Of a stretch of 64,000 nucleotides of DNA, positions 17,643-26,592 are shown one piece after another. Source of the DNA: Planctobacterium marinum (GTDB taxonomy: Bacteria; Pseudomonadota; Gammaproteobacteria; Enterobacterales; Alteromonadaceae). The stretch's first letter is position 1; each line of letters starts with the position of its first letter. The stretch covers positions 1,133,109-1,197,108 of the forward strand of contig NZ_JAJEWQ010000001.1 in NCBI RefSeq assembly GCF_020687805.1, given 5' to 3'. The notes under the pieces are model-generated. The model was not told where the DNA came from. It made no database searches and saw only the letters and a list, made by a program, of their open reading frames with translations. A program made the position numbers and the translations under genes.

Positions 17643-18569
17643 TTAGGACGCCACCCTGAAGCGACTCACACCACACCATAGCAACAAACACAAACCACCA
17701 GCTATAACGCCGACAACCAGAGAATTTATCAAAGATACAAGCCCGGCCCAAAAACCGCTAGTGCCCACTACGCCAGACACAGTTTGCATTAATGCTTCTT
17801 CCATGTGATGCAAAAATGGGACATCGTGCACTAAAATACCCCCGCCCACCAAAAACATCGCCAGGGTCCCCACCACAGACAAGGTCTTCATCAAAAAGGG
17901 CGCAAAGGCCAATAATCCCCGCCCGATGGCGGTTTTAAGTTTGTTGCCCGATTCCAGCAAATACAGTCCTAAATCATCCAGTTTCACTATACCGGCTACA
18001 AGGCCATATACGCCTACGGTAAATGCCAGCGCCAGCCCACTTAATACCAATATTTGTTGCAGCATAGGCTCATGCTGCACCGTGCCTAACACGATAACAA
18101 TAATCTCGGCTGACAAGATAAAATCAGTGCGTATTGCCCCTTTAATTTTTTTCTGCTCAAAAGCCTTTAAGCTCTCTGCTGAACTTTTTGCCGCCTGCAA
18201 TAACGCCTGATCATGCTCTTTGTCCTGCTGAGCGTGGAACAGTTTATGAAAGACTTTTTCAAAGCCTTCAAAACACAAATACAAGCCGCCTATAACCAGC
18301 AGTACAATAATAAGCGGTGGATAAAAGGCACTGATAAGCAGTGCCGAGGGTACCAGAATAAACTTATTAAGGAATGAGCCTTTTGCCACTGCCCACACCA
18401 CAGGTAATTCCCGCTCGGATTTCACGCCTGATACCTGTTCAGCGTTCAGAGCCAGGTCGTCTCCCAGTACGCCAGCGGTTTTCTTTGCAGCCACTTTGGA
18501 CATCACCGCCACGTCATCGAGAATAGTGGCAATATCGTCAATTAACGCTAATAAACTACTTGCTGCCAT
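17643..18569 (-). CDS. DUF808-family inner-membrane protein (YedI-like)
   Basis: The protein opens with SLLALIDDIATILDDVAVMSKVAAKKTAGVLGDDLALNA (in two parts, residues about 4-42), the hallmark of the DUF808/YedI family. It has several membrane helices (for example about 75-95, 150-170, 180-205, 225-250 and 270-300) and a soluble loop containing GFEKVFHKL. Its length of 308 residues is normal. The function of the family is unknown. It is the third of a run of minus-strand genes, 13 bases after the methyltransferase-like gene. Confidence 0.93.
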   Translation of the reverse strand: MAASSLLALIDDIATILDDVAVMSKVAAKKTAGVLGDDLALNAEQVSGVKSERELPVVWAVAKGSFLNKFILVPSALLISAFYPPLIIVLLVIGGLYLCFEGFEKVFHKLFHAQQDKEHDQALLQAAKSSAESLKAFEQKKIKGAIRTDFILSAEIIVIVLGTVQHEPMLQQILVLSGLALAFTVGVYGLVAGIVKLDDLGLYLLESGNKLKTAIGRGLLAFAPFLMKTLSVVGTLAMFLVGGGILVHDVPFLHHMEEALMQTVSGVVGTSGFWAGLVSLINSLVVGVIAGGLCLLLWCGVSRFRVAS

Positions 18570-18582
18570 TGTGTTGTTCCTT

Positions 18583-19173
18583 TCAGACTTTTACCCAGAC
18601 CAGCATGAGGTTGTTGGCGGGCATATTAATTATCTCTTTGAGTGTCAGACCCTGTCCCTGAACCCAAGTTTTGAGTTCATCAATATCCCGATAGCCACCG
18701 TAACCTTGCGCGATCAGTTGTTGATGAAACGCTCTGTTGCTGTCACTGCTGAACTGGCCCTGCTCAGTGAATGGCCCATATTGACAGAAAACCCCACCGG
18801 ACGGTAAATGTTTTGCTACCAGTTGCATTAGCAGCCGGATTTCTTCCTTTTGCATAATATGGGCGGTATTGGCGGAGTAAACAGCATCAAATAATCGCTC
18901 AGGCCATTCATCCTGCCCGATACACAAGGCAACTGGTGGCCTCAAGGTTTCGCAGTGTGCCTCTGCCAGCCAGGCGTTGATACCGGGATGGTTTTCCGGA
19001 ACGTCAGAGGTTTGCCATATCAGGTGTGGCAGTTCGGGCGCAAAATAACTGGCATGCTGTCCGGTGCCAGAGCCAATTTCCAACAAATGTTGTTTCCCGG
19101 CGAGATATATTTTTAATTGGGTAAGAATGGGAAGGCGATTGTTTTCACAAGCCTGACTAAAGCGTTTTTGCAT
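18583..19173 (-). CDS. DUF938-family SAM-dependent methyltransferase-like protein
   Basis: The 196-residue protein has a Rossmann methyltransferase core with motif I LLEIGSGTGQHASYFA (about residues 35-50) and the family-specific FDAVYSANTAHIM and FCQYGPFTEQGQFSSDSNRAFH stretches. These define the DUF938 family; the substrate is not known. The N-terminus KRFSQACENNRLPIL is also characteristic. It lies 26 bases after miaE on the minus strand and may be cotranscribed with it. Confidence 0.92.
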   Translation of the reverse strand: MQKRFSQACENNRLPILTQLKIYLAGKQHLLEIGSGTGQHASYFAPELPHLIWQTSDVPENHPGINAWLAEAHCETLRPPVALCIGQDEWPERLFDAVYSANTAHIMQKEEIRLLMQLVAKHLPSGGVFCQYGPFTEQGQFSSDSNRAFHQQLIAQGYGGYRDIDELKTWVQGQGLTLKEIINMPANNLMLVWVKV

Positions 19174-19199
19174 GGCGGCTGAGGTTTCCCGCTTGATTA

Positions 19200-19988
19200 T
19201 TAGATTGCAACTGAGGATAACGCATCAACAGGCACACCACTATGAAATTTAAAATCTTCATCGGGAGAGCTGATCAGTTGTGCCTCCACTTTACCAAAAT
19301 AGTCGATGCGTTCAGATATATCACACCCGGCAATATCTTCAGCCAGCGTGAGATAATCCTGATAGTGTCGGGCCTCGGAGCGCAACAGGGAAATGTAAAA
19401 CTCACCCAGGCGCTCATCCACTAAGGGCGCCAGTTTCGCAAAGCGTTCGCAGGAGCGGGCTTCGATATAAGCGCCGCATATCAGTTTATCAATAAAGGCA
19501 TCTGGTTCGTGGTTTTTGGTGTGACTTAACATGCCTTTTGCATAGCGACTTGAACTGACGTACTCATACTCGTATCCCAGATCATGGATGATTTCTAAGA
19601 CCTGATAAAAGTGGTGTAACTCTTCTTTTATTAGTAACACCATTTTGTCGATAAGCGACTGACTAAAAGGCTTATCGCCTCGGGGCACCATGGATTTGTT
19701 GAGGCGACTGTGCTCCGCCAGCGTCCGCCAGTCACCTTGTTTGCGATAGGTAAAATCTTCAAAGGGCTTGAGCCAACTTAACAGTGCCTGAGTACTTTCA
19801 GGATCCACTGCATATTTACGAATGAGCAACATGGCAGATTGTGCTGCTTTTAACTCGCACACCAGATGATCTAACAAGACGGTATGTAAATTTTCAGGTT
19901 TAGTGGCTTCATCCAGCCAGCTTTGCGGAGTTTCACAATGTAAAAAGCCATAAATAGGAGCTAATAACTCCTGGTATTTCTCAAGCAT
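19200..19988 (-). CDS. miaE: tRNA 2-methylthio-N6-isopentenyladenosine hydroxylase MiaE
   Basis: MiaE is a diiron monooxygenase that hydroxylates the isopentenyl group of ms2i6A at position 37 of tRNA. The metal-binding signatures are visible as EELHHF and EARHYQDYL, with the helix EARSCERFAKLAP between them. I choose ATG 19988 (MLEKYQELLAPIYGFL), since the upstream in-frame start adds 12 unrelated residues. The product has about 262 residues, as expected. The partner enzymes MiaA and MiaB are not in this window. Confidence 0.94.
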   Translation of the reverse strand: MLEKYQELLAPIYGFLHCETPQSWLDEATKPENLHTVLLDHLVCELKAAQSAMLLIRKYAVDPESTQALLSWLKPFEDFTYRKQGDWRTLAEHSRLNKSMVPRGDKPFSQSLIDKMVLLIKEELHHFYQVLEIIHDLGYEYEYVSSSRYAKGMLSHTKNHEPDAFIDKLICGAYIEARSCERFAKLAPLVDERLGEFYISLLRSEARHYQDYLTLAEDIAGCDISERIDYFGKVEAQLISSPDEDFKFHSGVPVDALSSVAI

Positions 19989-20246
19989 GTCTGCCTCAAC
20001 GACGCCGCTGTTACACCAATTCAAGAGTTGCTCGACTCTGTGGGAATTGAAATGGTACTTCAGCCCAAATACAAAGGCGGCAACTTTACCTTATGGCTTG
20101 CTCAATTTCCACCGATGCCCGCACCAGCCCACCATTGGATAAAAACTCACCCAAACCGAATAAACCTGTTGACGATTAAGCTCTGGTCGATGAAAATCTC
20201 AACAACCGCTAACATTTTGTTAACGTCATAATAACAAGAGGTTAAA

Positions 20247-20843
20247 ATGGTACTGAATCATTTGTGGGGCATATACGCTCATCCCAAAGAAGAATGGCAT
20301 ACCATCGAAAAACGCCATGAGAGCCTGAAGTTCAGCCTTTCTCACATCGCCATTATTACTTTTATCCCGGCTATAATGGCCTGGTTTTCTGCGAGACACC
20401 TTGGCTGGAGTATTGGTGTCGGTGACCGCATCTACCTTAATACCAATGAATCCCTGTTATTGGGAATTATCATTTACTCAGTCTTGCTGGCAGGTATTTT
20501 CGGTTTAACTTACATCATTCACTACATGGGTAAGCATTATGATTCCAAACCTACCTGGGCACAATCATTAGAACTGGCTTCATATACCGCCACCCCACTA
20601 TTTATGTCGGGACTGGCGGCATTTTATCCGGAACTGTGGTTTTTCAGCTTTATTGCCATGGGCGCACTGGCTTACTCTATATACCTACTTTATGTGGGTA
20701 CACCGATTATCATGCGCATCCCGGTTGAAGAAGGATTTGTTTACGCCAGCTCAATTGTAACAGCCGCGATTTTACTGTTGGTTGCCACTATGATTGCCAC
20801 AGTCATTGCGTGGGGGTGGTTGTTTCATCCTGTCTATTATTAG
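20247..20843 (+). CDS. Yip1-domain inner-membrane protein
   Basis: The 198-residue protein begins MVLNHLWGIYAHPKEEWHTI, the typical short N-terminal amphipathic segment of bacterial Yip1-family proteins. About five hydrophobic segments follow (near residues 33-50, 72-95, 110-130, 133-150 and 165-190). The ribosome site AGAGG lies just upstream. Related proteins are polytopic inner-membrane proteins of unknown function. It is a single plus-strand gene converging with serB, with a hairpin between the two stops. Confidence 0.88.
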   Translation: MVLNHLWGIYAHPKEEWHTIEKRHESLKFSLSHIAIITFIPAIMAWFSARHLGWSIGVGDRIYLNTNESLLLGIIIYSVLLAGIFGLTYIIHYMGKHYDSKPTWAQSLELASYTATPLFMSGLAAFYPELWFFSFIAMGALAYSIYLLYVGTPIIMRIPVEEGFVYASSIVTAAILLLVATMIATVIAWGWLFHPVYY

Positions 20844-20851
20844 ACAGCTCA

Positions 20852-20876
20852 CCCCGGCCACTTTGCATGGCCGGTG
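20852..20876. terminator. Hairpin between convergent Yip1 and serB genes
   Basis: Seven-base arms CCGGCCA and TGGCCGG around CTTTGCA lie in the 39-base gap between the two stop codons. There is no long T-run, so it is at best a weak intrinsic terminator, but its placement suggests a transcript-end role for both genes. Confidence 0.5.
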
Positions 20877-20882
20877 GTAATG

Positions 20883-21944
20883 CTAATCCAGATACTCCAG
20901 CAAAGTATCCAGACCGCCAAAGCGAATTGCCACACTGGCCTGCTGACGCACTACGGGTTTAGCATGATAAGCCACACCAAAGGCGGCCGCTTGCATCATT
21001 ACCAGATCATTCGCACCGTCACCTACAGCAATAGTTTGCGCCGCCGGTACGTCGAATTTTTGTGCCAGGCTTTCCAGCGTTTGTGCCTTAACATTAGCAT
21101 CCACTACTGCACCGATCACTTCGCCGGTCAGTTTACCATCTTCCACTTTCAGCACATTTGATACCGCGTCAGCCAGGTTCAGGCGCGCTTTCAGGTAATC
21201 AGCAAAAAAAGTAAAACCGCCGGAAGCAATGGCGATTTTCCATTGATGACGATGCAGATGACTGATGAGCTTAGAGACACCTGGCATCAGCGGTAAGCGA
21301 TCGCGAATACCTTCCAGTAAACTTACATCGACCCCTTTGAGACAAGCAACCCGGTTATACAGGCTCTCCTTGAAATCCAGTTTGCCCTGCATGGCCAGTT
21401 CGGTGATCTCGGCAACTTTATCGCCGAGTCCTGCCAGTTTAGCAATTTCGTCGATACACTCCACCGCAATCAGGGTGCTGTCCATATCCATCACCATTAA
21501 ACCACCCTGAGTAAGTACCGGTGGTGTATCCACAAGGGCGATTTCAACATGCAACTGGTTGGCAATGTCATCCAGTTTTGCATTAATGTCGGACTTCGTT
21601 CCCGTCACACAGGCTTTGGCAACAACCCCTATACCGGTCGCTCGTGGGCTAATATGCCATCCGGCAAAGGCCAACTCCGCTGTCAGCGCATTTTGTACTT
21701 TCACCAGCTTTTCCAGATTCAGCCCTTCGCCTAAAACCACCAGCTTCTGCGACCGGACAGGTAAATTAGGTAAGATTTCGCCGGTGATATCCTGGTGTTG
21801 CAGTGAATCAGTATTAACTGAGGCTTCTGCAGAAAATTTTAACTGGCTATCAGTCAGGTTATATAGTGTGGTTCTGGCATTGGCCAAAAGCTCTAACAGG
21901 TGAAAATCAAAAAGGTTTTGCTGAGACAAATTAGCGAGATACAA
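20883..21944 (-). CDS. serB: Phosphoserine phosphatase SerB
   Basis: SerB catalyses the last step of serine synthesis, hydrolysing L-phosphoserine. The C-terminal HAD-family domain shows the nucleophile motif MDMDSTLIAVECIDEIA (about 155-171), the motif II serine in IAIASGGFTFFADYLK, and the motif III-IV region VAVGDGANDLVMMQAAAFG. The N-terminal about 140 residues form the ACT-like regulatory part. The length of 353 is slightly above that of E. coli SerB (322). It is divergent from the smp/ytjB-like gene, the same arrangement as in enterobacteria. Confidence 0.97.
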   Translation of the reverse strand: MYLANLSQQNLFDFHLLELLANARTTLYNLTDSQLKFSAEASVNTDSLQHQDITGEILPNLPVRSQKLVVLGEGLNLEKLVKVQNALTAELAFAGWHISPRATGIGVVAKACVTGTKSDINAKLDDIANQLHVEIALVDTPPVLTQGGLMVMDMDSTLIAVECIDEIAKLAGLGDKVAEITELAMQGKLDFKESLYNRVACLKGVDVSLLEGIRDRLPLMPGVSKLISHLHRHQWKIAIASGGFTFFADYLKARLNLADAVSNVLKVEDGKLTGEVIGAVVDANVKAQTLESLAQKFDVPAAQTIAVGDGANDLVMMQAAAFGVAYHAKPVVRQQASVAIRFGGLDTLLEYLD

Positions 21945-22058
21945 TTTTTCAGGTCCTGGATAACTTTTTGTGAAATTCTACCCTTTAACCGCCCTAAAGT
22001 GATACTCTCAGATTCATAATAAATAAACATGACCCAGAACTAAACAGCCAAAACGCCT

Positions 22059-22634
22059 ATGCCACTGGTAGAAATTCTCAGCGAACAACAACGTAAAAAA
22101 CGCGTCTGGAAACGGGTATTTAACCTGCTGATCGCAGTGTCACTGTTGCTTGTGGGATTTTATCTGTACGTGGTGGAGCGCAACTACCAAACCGAAAAAT
22201 GGCACGACTGGGTACACATCACCGGCGAGCGGTTGCTCAATCAATATACCGAGTTATTATCGGTGGCCATCAACGACAAAGATAATGAAGCTATCACCAC
22301 CCTGCTAAACAGCATCGCCAGTCAGGCCGGTGTGATAGAAGTGGTATTATTTGCGCCTGATGGGCAAGCGGTGTTCAATGAGCAATGGCAACCGGCTCAA
22401 CAGTTGTTATACGACAACCGGGCGCTTTCACCACAAATCTACATTGCTGATTTGATAGTTAATGGCAAACCTCAGGGCTTTTTACGTATAACCTTAAGTC
22501 GCAAAACACTGATGACGCAATTACTGCCGGTGATTCAAGCCAATTACCGTCCGTTTGTATTTGCCGCAACCCTGTTGCTGATAATTGGTTTTATTGTGGG
22601 CCGTAAATTTACGCTGTGGCGAAACAGAAATTAA
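22059..22634 (+). CDS. Smp/YtjB (AhpA)-family membrane protein
   Basis: This 191-residue protein has an N-terminal membrane helix (about 20-40, LLIAVSLLLVGFYLYVV), a periplasmic region of about 125 residues and a second helix near the C-terminus (FVFAATLLLIIGFIVGRKF). This layout and the position divergent from serB match the Smp/YtjB family of enterobacteria. The periplasmic part (SQAGVIEVVLFAPDGQAVFN) looks like a dCACHE/PAS-type sensor fold, but there is no output domain. Its role is not well defined. Confidence 0.85.
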   Translation: MPLVEILSEQQRKKRVWKRVFNLLIAVSLLLVGFYLYVVERNYQTEKWHDWVHITGERLLNQYTELLSVAINDKDNEAITTLLNSIASQAGVIEVVLFAPDGQAVFNEQWQPAQQLLYDNRALSPQIYIADLIVNGKPQGFLRITLSRKTLMTQLLPVIQANYRPFVFAATLLLIIGFIVGRKFTLWRNRN

Positions 22635-22667
22635 TAACACGCGCATTCACCTGCTGAGATAACACTG

Positions 22668-23432
22668 TTAACGCAGAAATAATCGCTCAAAATTGTCTGT
22701 TGTTTGCCTGCTTATGCTATCAACTTCCTGGTTAAACAGCGTTGCCAAAACAGCGGCAATTTCAGGCAAGTGCTCCGGCGAATTGCGCAACCCCTGCTTA
22801 CCGTGTAAAGGCATAGAAGGCGCATCGGTTTCCAGCAACAAATGCTCCAGCCCCACTGCCAGCAAGGCGTTTCGGGTTTTATTAGCCCGTTCATAGGTGA
22901 TAGTGCCCCCGACACCTAACATAAAACCGGCTTTAACATAGTTTTCAGCTTCATAGCTGCTACCGGAAAAAGCGTGAATAACGCCGGTAACATCAGGATA
23001 GCGTTTCAGTAAACGCAAAATGTCGTTATGGGATTTACGGTGATGCACTATCACCGGCAGGTTAAAGTGTTGCGCCAGTGTCAGGTGTTGCTCAAACACC
23101 CGCAATTGCAAAGCCGGTTCAACAGCTATGTGAAAGTCCAGTCCGGTTTCACCGATGGCGATGCGTTTAGGATCGCTTTGGGTATCTTGCAGCAGTTGCT
23201 CCAGCGCTTCCAAATCTGCACTACTTTGCTCATTGAGAAACCAGGGGTGTAAGCCCAGTGCGTAGTAAAAACCCGCTTGTTGTTGTGCAATTGATTGGAG
23301 ATGTGAGAAGCGCGAAGCCTGAGTACCAGGCAGCAATAGCCCTGTCAGACCTTTGGCTTGCGCATTGCGCCAAACCTGAGGGCGGTCGGCGTCAAATTCT
23401 GCAAAGTCCAGGTGACAGTGACTATCAATCAT
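22668..23432 (-). CDS. TatD-family metal-dependent hydrolase (YjjV-like)
   Basis: The 254-residue TIM-barrel protein starts MIDSHCHLDFAEFDADR, with the two metal-binding histidines. It has Glu in AIGETGLDFH, further histidines in VIVHHRKSHND and GVIHAFSG, and the closing acidic site LLLETDAPSMPL. These are the TatD-family signatures (DNase or deacylase activity). It lies 10 bases after pdxH on the minus strand and may be the end of the rpoE-to-pdxH gene run. The YjjV subgroup is the best guess from length and neighbourhood. Confidence 0.93.
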   Translation of the reverse strand: MIDSHCHLDFAEFDADRPQVWRNAQAKGLTGLLLPGTQASRFSHLQSIAQQQAGFYYALGLHPWFLNEQSSADLEALEQLLQDTQSDPKRIAIGETGLDFHIAVEPALQLRVFEQHLTLAQHFNLPVIVHHRKSHNDILRLLKRYPDVTGVIHAFSGSSYEAENYVKAGFMLGVGGTITYERANKTRNALLAVGLEHLLLETDAPSMPLHGKQGLRNSPEHLPEIAAVLATLFNQEVDSISRQTTDNFERLFLR

Positions 23433-23442
23433 TTGATAGCCG

Positions 23443-24078
23443 TTATGGCATCAGACGCTGTTTTTGCCAGTTGCCATCCACCAGATTAAAGCAAATACGG
23501 TTGTGCAGACGGTCTGCCCCGCCCTGCCAAAATTCGATTTCATGGGCTTTCACCCGATAACCGCCCCAAAATTTAGGTAAGGTTAAATCGCCTTTAGAGA
23601 AGCGTTGTTTGGTTTCTTCCAGCTTTTGCAGCAGCATTTGGCGAGAGGATACAGGCCGACTCTGGGCCGATGCCCAGGCTGCCAGTTGGCTACCTTTAGG
23701 TCGGCTCAGGAAATATTTGGTGGCTTCGGCAATGCCGACTTTCTCTGCGACACCACAGATTTTCACCTGACGCTCCATATAGTGCCAGGGAAAGTGCAGA
23801 CTGATCTTATTATTGTGGGATAGTTCCTGGGCTTTGCGGCTTTCGAGATTAGTATAAAAAACAAAACCGTCAGTGCTGACGTCTTTCAGCAACACTATAC
23901 GCTGTGAAGGTTGTCCACTGCTATCTACTGTCGCCACTGTCATGGCCGTTGGGTCGGGAATACCGGCATCAATAGCATTTTGCAGCCACAGCTCAAAGAT
24001 CTGAAACGGATCCTCACCCAATTCACTGAGATCAGATTGGTTATTGCAATAATCCCGTCGAATATCAGCTAAAGACAT
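23443..24078 (-). CDS. pdxH: Pyridoxamine 5'-phosphate oxidase
   Basis: PdxH is the FMN enzyme that makes pyridoxal 5'-phosphate from the pyridoxine or pyridoxamine phosphate. The family features are clear: ATVDSSGQPSQRIVLLKDVS, FYTNLESRKAQEL, HFPWHYMERQVKICG and the C-terminal FWQGGADRLHNRICF that contacts substrate. The length is 211 residues. It lies 29 bases after era, in the position where many gammaproteobacteria have recO and pdxJ. Both pdxJ and pdxH belong to vitamin B6 metabolism, which makes the replacement noteworthy. Confidence 0.97.
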   Translation of the reverse strand: MSLADIRRDYCNNQSDLSELGEDPFQIFELWLQNAIDAGIPDPTAMTVATVDSSGQPSQRIVLLKDVSTDGFVFYTNLESRKAQELSHNNKISLHFPWHYMERQVKICGVAEKVGIAEATKYFLSRPKGSQLAAWASAQSRPVSSRQMLLQKLEETKQRFSKGDLTLPKFWGGYRVKAHEIEFWQGGADRLHNRICFNLVDGNWQKQRLMP

Positions 24079-24107
24079 GGTGTAACCTCTGTTTAAATCG
24101 GCTAATT

Positions 24108-25004
24108 CTAATTGTCGTCGTATCCTAAACTACGCAAAGCCCGATCATCATCAGACCAATTAGATTTAACTTTAACCCATAATTCCAGAAATACTTTATT
24201 ATCGAACAGGGATTCCATATCCTGACGGGCTTCCACCCCAATGCGTTTGAGCTGTTGACCGCCCTTGCCAATCACCATTGGCTTTTGCGAATCCCTTTCA
24301 ACCAAAATCAAGCCATTGATTTGAAATACGCCGTTTTCTGCCATTTTAAACTGTTCAATTTCTACGGTAACAGAATAAGGCAGTTCATCACCGGTAAAGC
24401 GCATCAGCTTTTCACGAATAATTTCAGCCGCCATAAAGCGTTGCGAGCGATCTGTAATGTAATCTTCCGGGAAATAATGCTCTGACTCAGGCAGCGTTTT
24501 AAATATTTCGCTTCTCAATTCCTCAACCGCAGTGCCTTGTTTGGCAGATACCGGAATAATCTTTTCAAATTTGTACTTTTCCACCAGCTGTTTGAAGTGC
24601 GGTAACAGCTCGTCTTTGTCTTTGATTTTGTCGGTTTTATTGACGATTAACCAACATGGCACAAATGAGTGCTTAATTTTTTCCAGCACCATTTCATCAT
24701 CTTCGGTCCAGCGAGTGCCTTCAACAACGAACAGGATCAAACCCACATCCGTCAACGAGCTGCTGGCGGCGCGATTCATTAGTCGGTTGATGGCGCGTTT
24801 TTCGTCCTTGTGCAAACCGGGGGTATCAACAAAAACGGCCTGTTTATTGTCTTCGGTATCAATACCCATGATGCGGTGGCGGGTGGTTTGTGGCTTACGC
24901 GAAGTAATACTGATTTTTTGGCCAAGTATTTTATTTAGCAGTGTGGATTTCCCGACATTGGGGCGACCTACAATCGCCACCATGCCGCAATATGTTTCAT
25001 TCAA
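24108..25004 (-). CDS. era: GTPase Era
   Basis: Era is an essential GTPase that binds 16S rRNA and helps 30S subunit maturation. The GTPase motifs are G1 GRPNVGKST (about 13-21), the switch with TTRHRIMG, G3 DTPGLH, and G4 NKTD in [15 protein letters not shown]-binding domain occupies the C-terminal third, with [13 protein letters not shown]. The length of 298 is standard. Its start overlaps the end of rnc by 8 bases, as in the usual rnc-era operon, so translation is probably coupled. Confidence 0.98.
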   Translation of the reverse strand: MNETYCGMVAIVGRPNVGKSTLLNKILGQKISITSRKPQTTRHRIMGIDTEDNKQAVFVDTPGLHKDEKRAINRLMNRAASSSLTDVGLILFVVEGTRWTEDDEMVLEKIKHSFVPCWLIVNKTDKIKDKDELLPHFKQLVEKYKFEKIIPVSAKQGTAVEELRSEIFKTLPESEHYFPEDYITDRSQRFMAAEIIREKLMRFTGDELPYSVTVEIEQFKMAENGVFQINGLILVERDSQKPMVIGKGGQQLKRIGVEARQDMESLFDNKVFLELWVKVKSNWSDDDRALRSLGYDDN

Positions 25005-25677
25005 TTTCTAGCTTCCTGATGACTTTCTGAGCTGCGTCCTGCTCGGCTTTGCGTCTGCTGGCCCCCTCGCCTTCAATCAGGTGATTCAGTTCCTGTACTT
25101 TACAGCTCACAAAAAAACGTTGATTGTGGGATTTACCCTTTATCTGAGTGACTTCGTATTCCGGCAACGGTAAATGTTTCGACTGTAAGTATTCCTGCAG
25201 GCGGGTTTTGTTGTCTTTAGGGTGGTAGTTAGGATCCAGTTTTTCCAGTTTTTTGTGCAACCATTGCAGTACCACTTCTTCAGACTGCTGCATTCCGGCT
25301 TCCAGATAAATGGCGCCGATCAGTGCTTCTACTGCGTCTGACAAGATTGAATCCCGCGAGAATCCACCGCTTTTTAGCTCGCCAGGACCCAGCAGGATCA
25401 CTTCCCCCAGCTCCATTTGACGGGCGATAGTCGCCAAGGTTTCGCCTTTTACCAGGGTAGAGCGCATCCGGGTCAATTTACCTTCAGGCTGCTCCGGGAA
25501 ACGATTGTACAAATACTTGGCAACAATAAACCCAAGGATTGAGTCACCCAAATACTCCAGACGTTCATTGTGTTCATTGGCGGCACTTCTGTGCGTCAAT
25601 GCCTGCACCAACAAACTGCGATCCTGAAACTGATAACCTATTCTTTTGGTCAGTTGATTAAAACGGATATCATCCAT
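24997..25677 (-). CDS. rnc: Ribonuclease III
   Basis: RNase III cuts double-stranded RNA, including the rRNA precursor. The catalytic signature [14 protein letters not shown] lies at about residues 37-50, and the second acidic site is in [17 protein letters not shown] double-stranded-RNA-binding domain follows at about 155-225 ([19 protein letters not shown], then [15 protein letters not shown]). The length is 226 residues. It starts one base after the lepB stop and overlaps era, so lepA-lepB-rnc-era is a tight transcription unit. Confidence 0.98.
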   Translation of the reverse strand: MDDIRFNQLTKRIGYQFQDRSLLVQALTHRSAANEHNERLEYLGDSILGFIVAKYLYNRFPEQPEGKLTRMRSTLVKGETLATIARQMELGEVILLGPGELKSGGFSRDSILSDAVEALIGAIYLEAGMQQSEEVVLQWLHKKLEKLDPNYHPKDNKTRLQEYLQSKHLPLPEYEVTQIKGKSHNQRFFVSCKVQELNHLIEGEGASRRKAEQDAAQKVIRKLEIE

Positions 25678-26592
25678 TTACTGAATTCCACCTACCCTTT
25701 CAAATCTTACGCCGGTAGGCACGAAGCTGGGTAACCAACTGCCTTCCTCGCGTTCGAACTCAAAACTAATCCAGATTGCTACCGCTTTACCTACCAGGTT
25801 TTCTTCAGGCACAAATCCCCAGAAACGGCTGTCGCGGCTGTTGTCGCGATTGTCACCCAACACAAAATAATGCCCTTCCGGTACTACCCATTCATTGATG
25901 GCGGTTCCGGGTTGGTCAAAATAGGCCATTTCCATTGATGGACGATCCGGATTTTGCAGAATCTGGTGTGTCTTGCCATCAATGGTTTCACTGAATTTAT
26001 TCAGACGGCTAAAATGAAACTCAAACTCATTGTTGTTTTCAAACTTCAGATCCACAGGCTTCAGAGTACATACATCGCCATCGGCACACGCCTGCTGGAT
26101 GTAAACGCGTTTATTGCGATACACCACGCGATCACCAGGCAATGCCACTACCCGTTTAATATAGTCCACCATGGGATCTTCCGGGTATTTAAACACCACA
26201 ATATCACCACGCTCCGGTGTGCCAACGTCGTAAAACTGCTTTCTGGCGACCGGATCTTTCAGACCGTAAGTAAATTTCTCCACCAGGATGAAATCGCCCA
26301 CTAACAGTGTTGGCATCATTGAGCCGGAAGGGATCTGAAAGGGTTCATACAAAAATGAGCGCAATACCAGCACAAACGCGATCACCGGGAATATCTGCTG
26401 AGCTGTATCAACCACCGAAGGAATAGGTGCGATTTGCTTAAGGGTTTCATCGTCGATGGCGTTGCTGGTATTTGCCCGGGCAATGGCCAGTTTCTCTTTG
26501 CGTTTAGGTGCCCATAAAAGGGCATCTGCCAACCAGATCAGTCCACTGCCTACCGTCAGTATCACCAGAAATATGGAAAAGTAATTCGCCAT
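25678..26592 (-). CDS. lepB: Signal peptidase I
   Basis: LepB is the inner-membrane serine protease that removes signal peptides from exported proteins. Two N-terminal membrane helices are visible (about 3-25 and 66-82). The catalytic serine is Ser91 in PSGSMMPTLLVGD and the general-base lysine is Lys146 in DYIKRVVALPGD. Box E (GDNRDNSRDSRFWG) is present near residue 255. The length of 304 residues is normal. It is sandwiched without gaps between lepA and rnc. Confidence 0.98.
   Translation of the reverse strand: MANYFSIFLVILTVGSGLIWLADALLWAPKRKEKLAIARANTSNAIDDETLKQIAPIPSVVDTAQQIFPVIAFVLVLRSFLYEPFQIPSGSMMPTLLVGDFILVEKFTYGLKDPVARKQFYDVGTPERGDIVVFKYPEDPMVDYIKRVVALPGDRVVYRNKRVYIQQACADGDVCTLKPVDLKFENNNEFEFHFSRLNKFSETIDGKTHQILQNPDRPSMEMAYFDQPGTAINEWVVPEGHYFVLGDNRDNSRDSRFWGFVPEENLVGKAVAIWISFEFEREEGSWLPSFVPTGVRFERVGGIQ

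Noticed and set aside
20028..20231. Plus-strand frame of 67 codons between miaE and the Yip1 gene
   Set aside because: It overlaps the promoter region of both genes, has no ribosome site, and the product has no domain features or conserved-looking composition.
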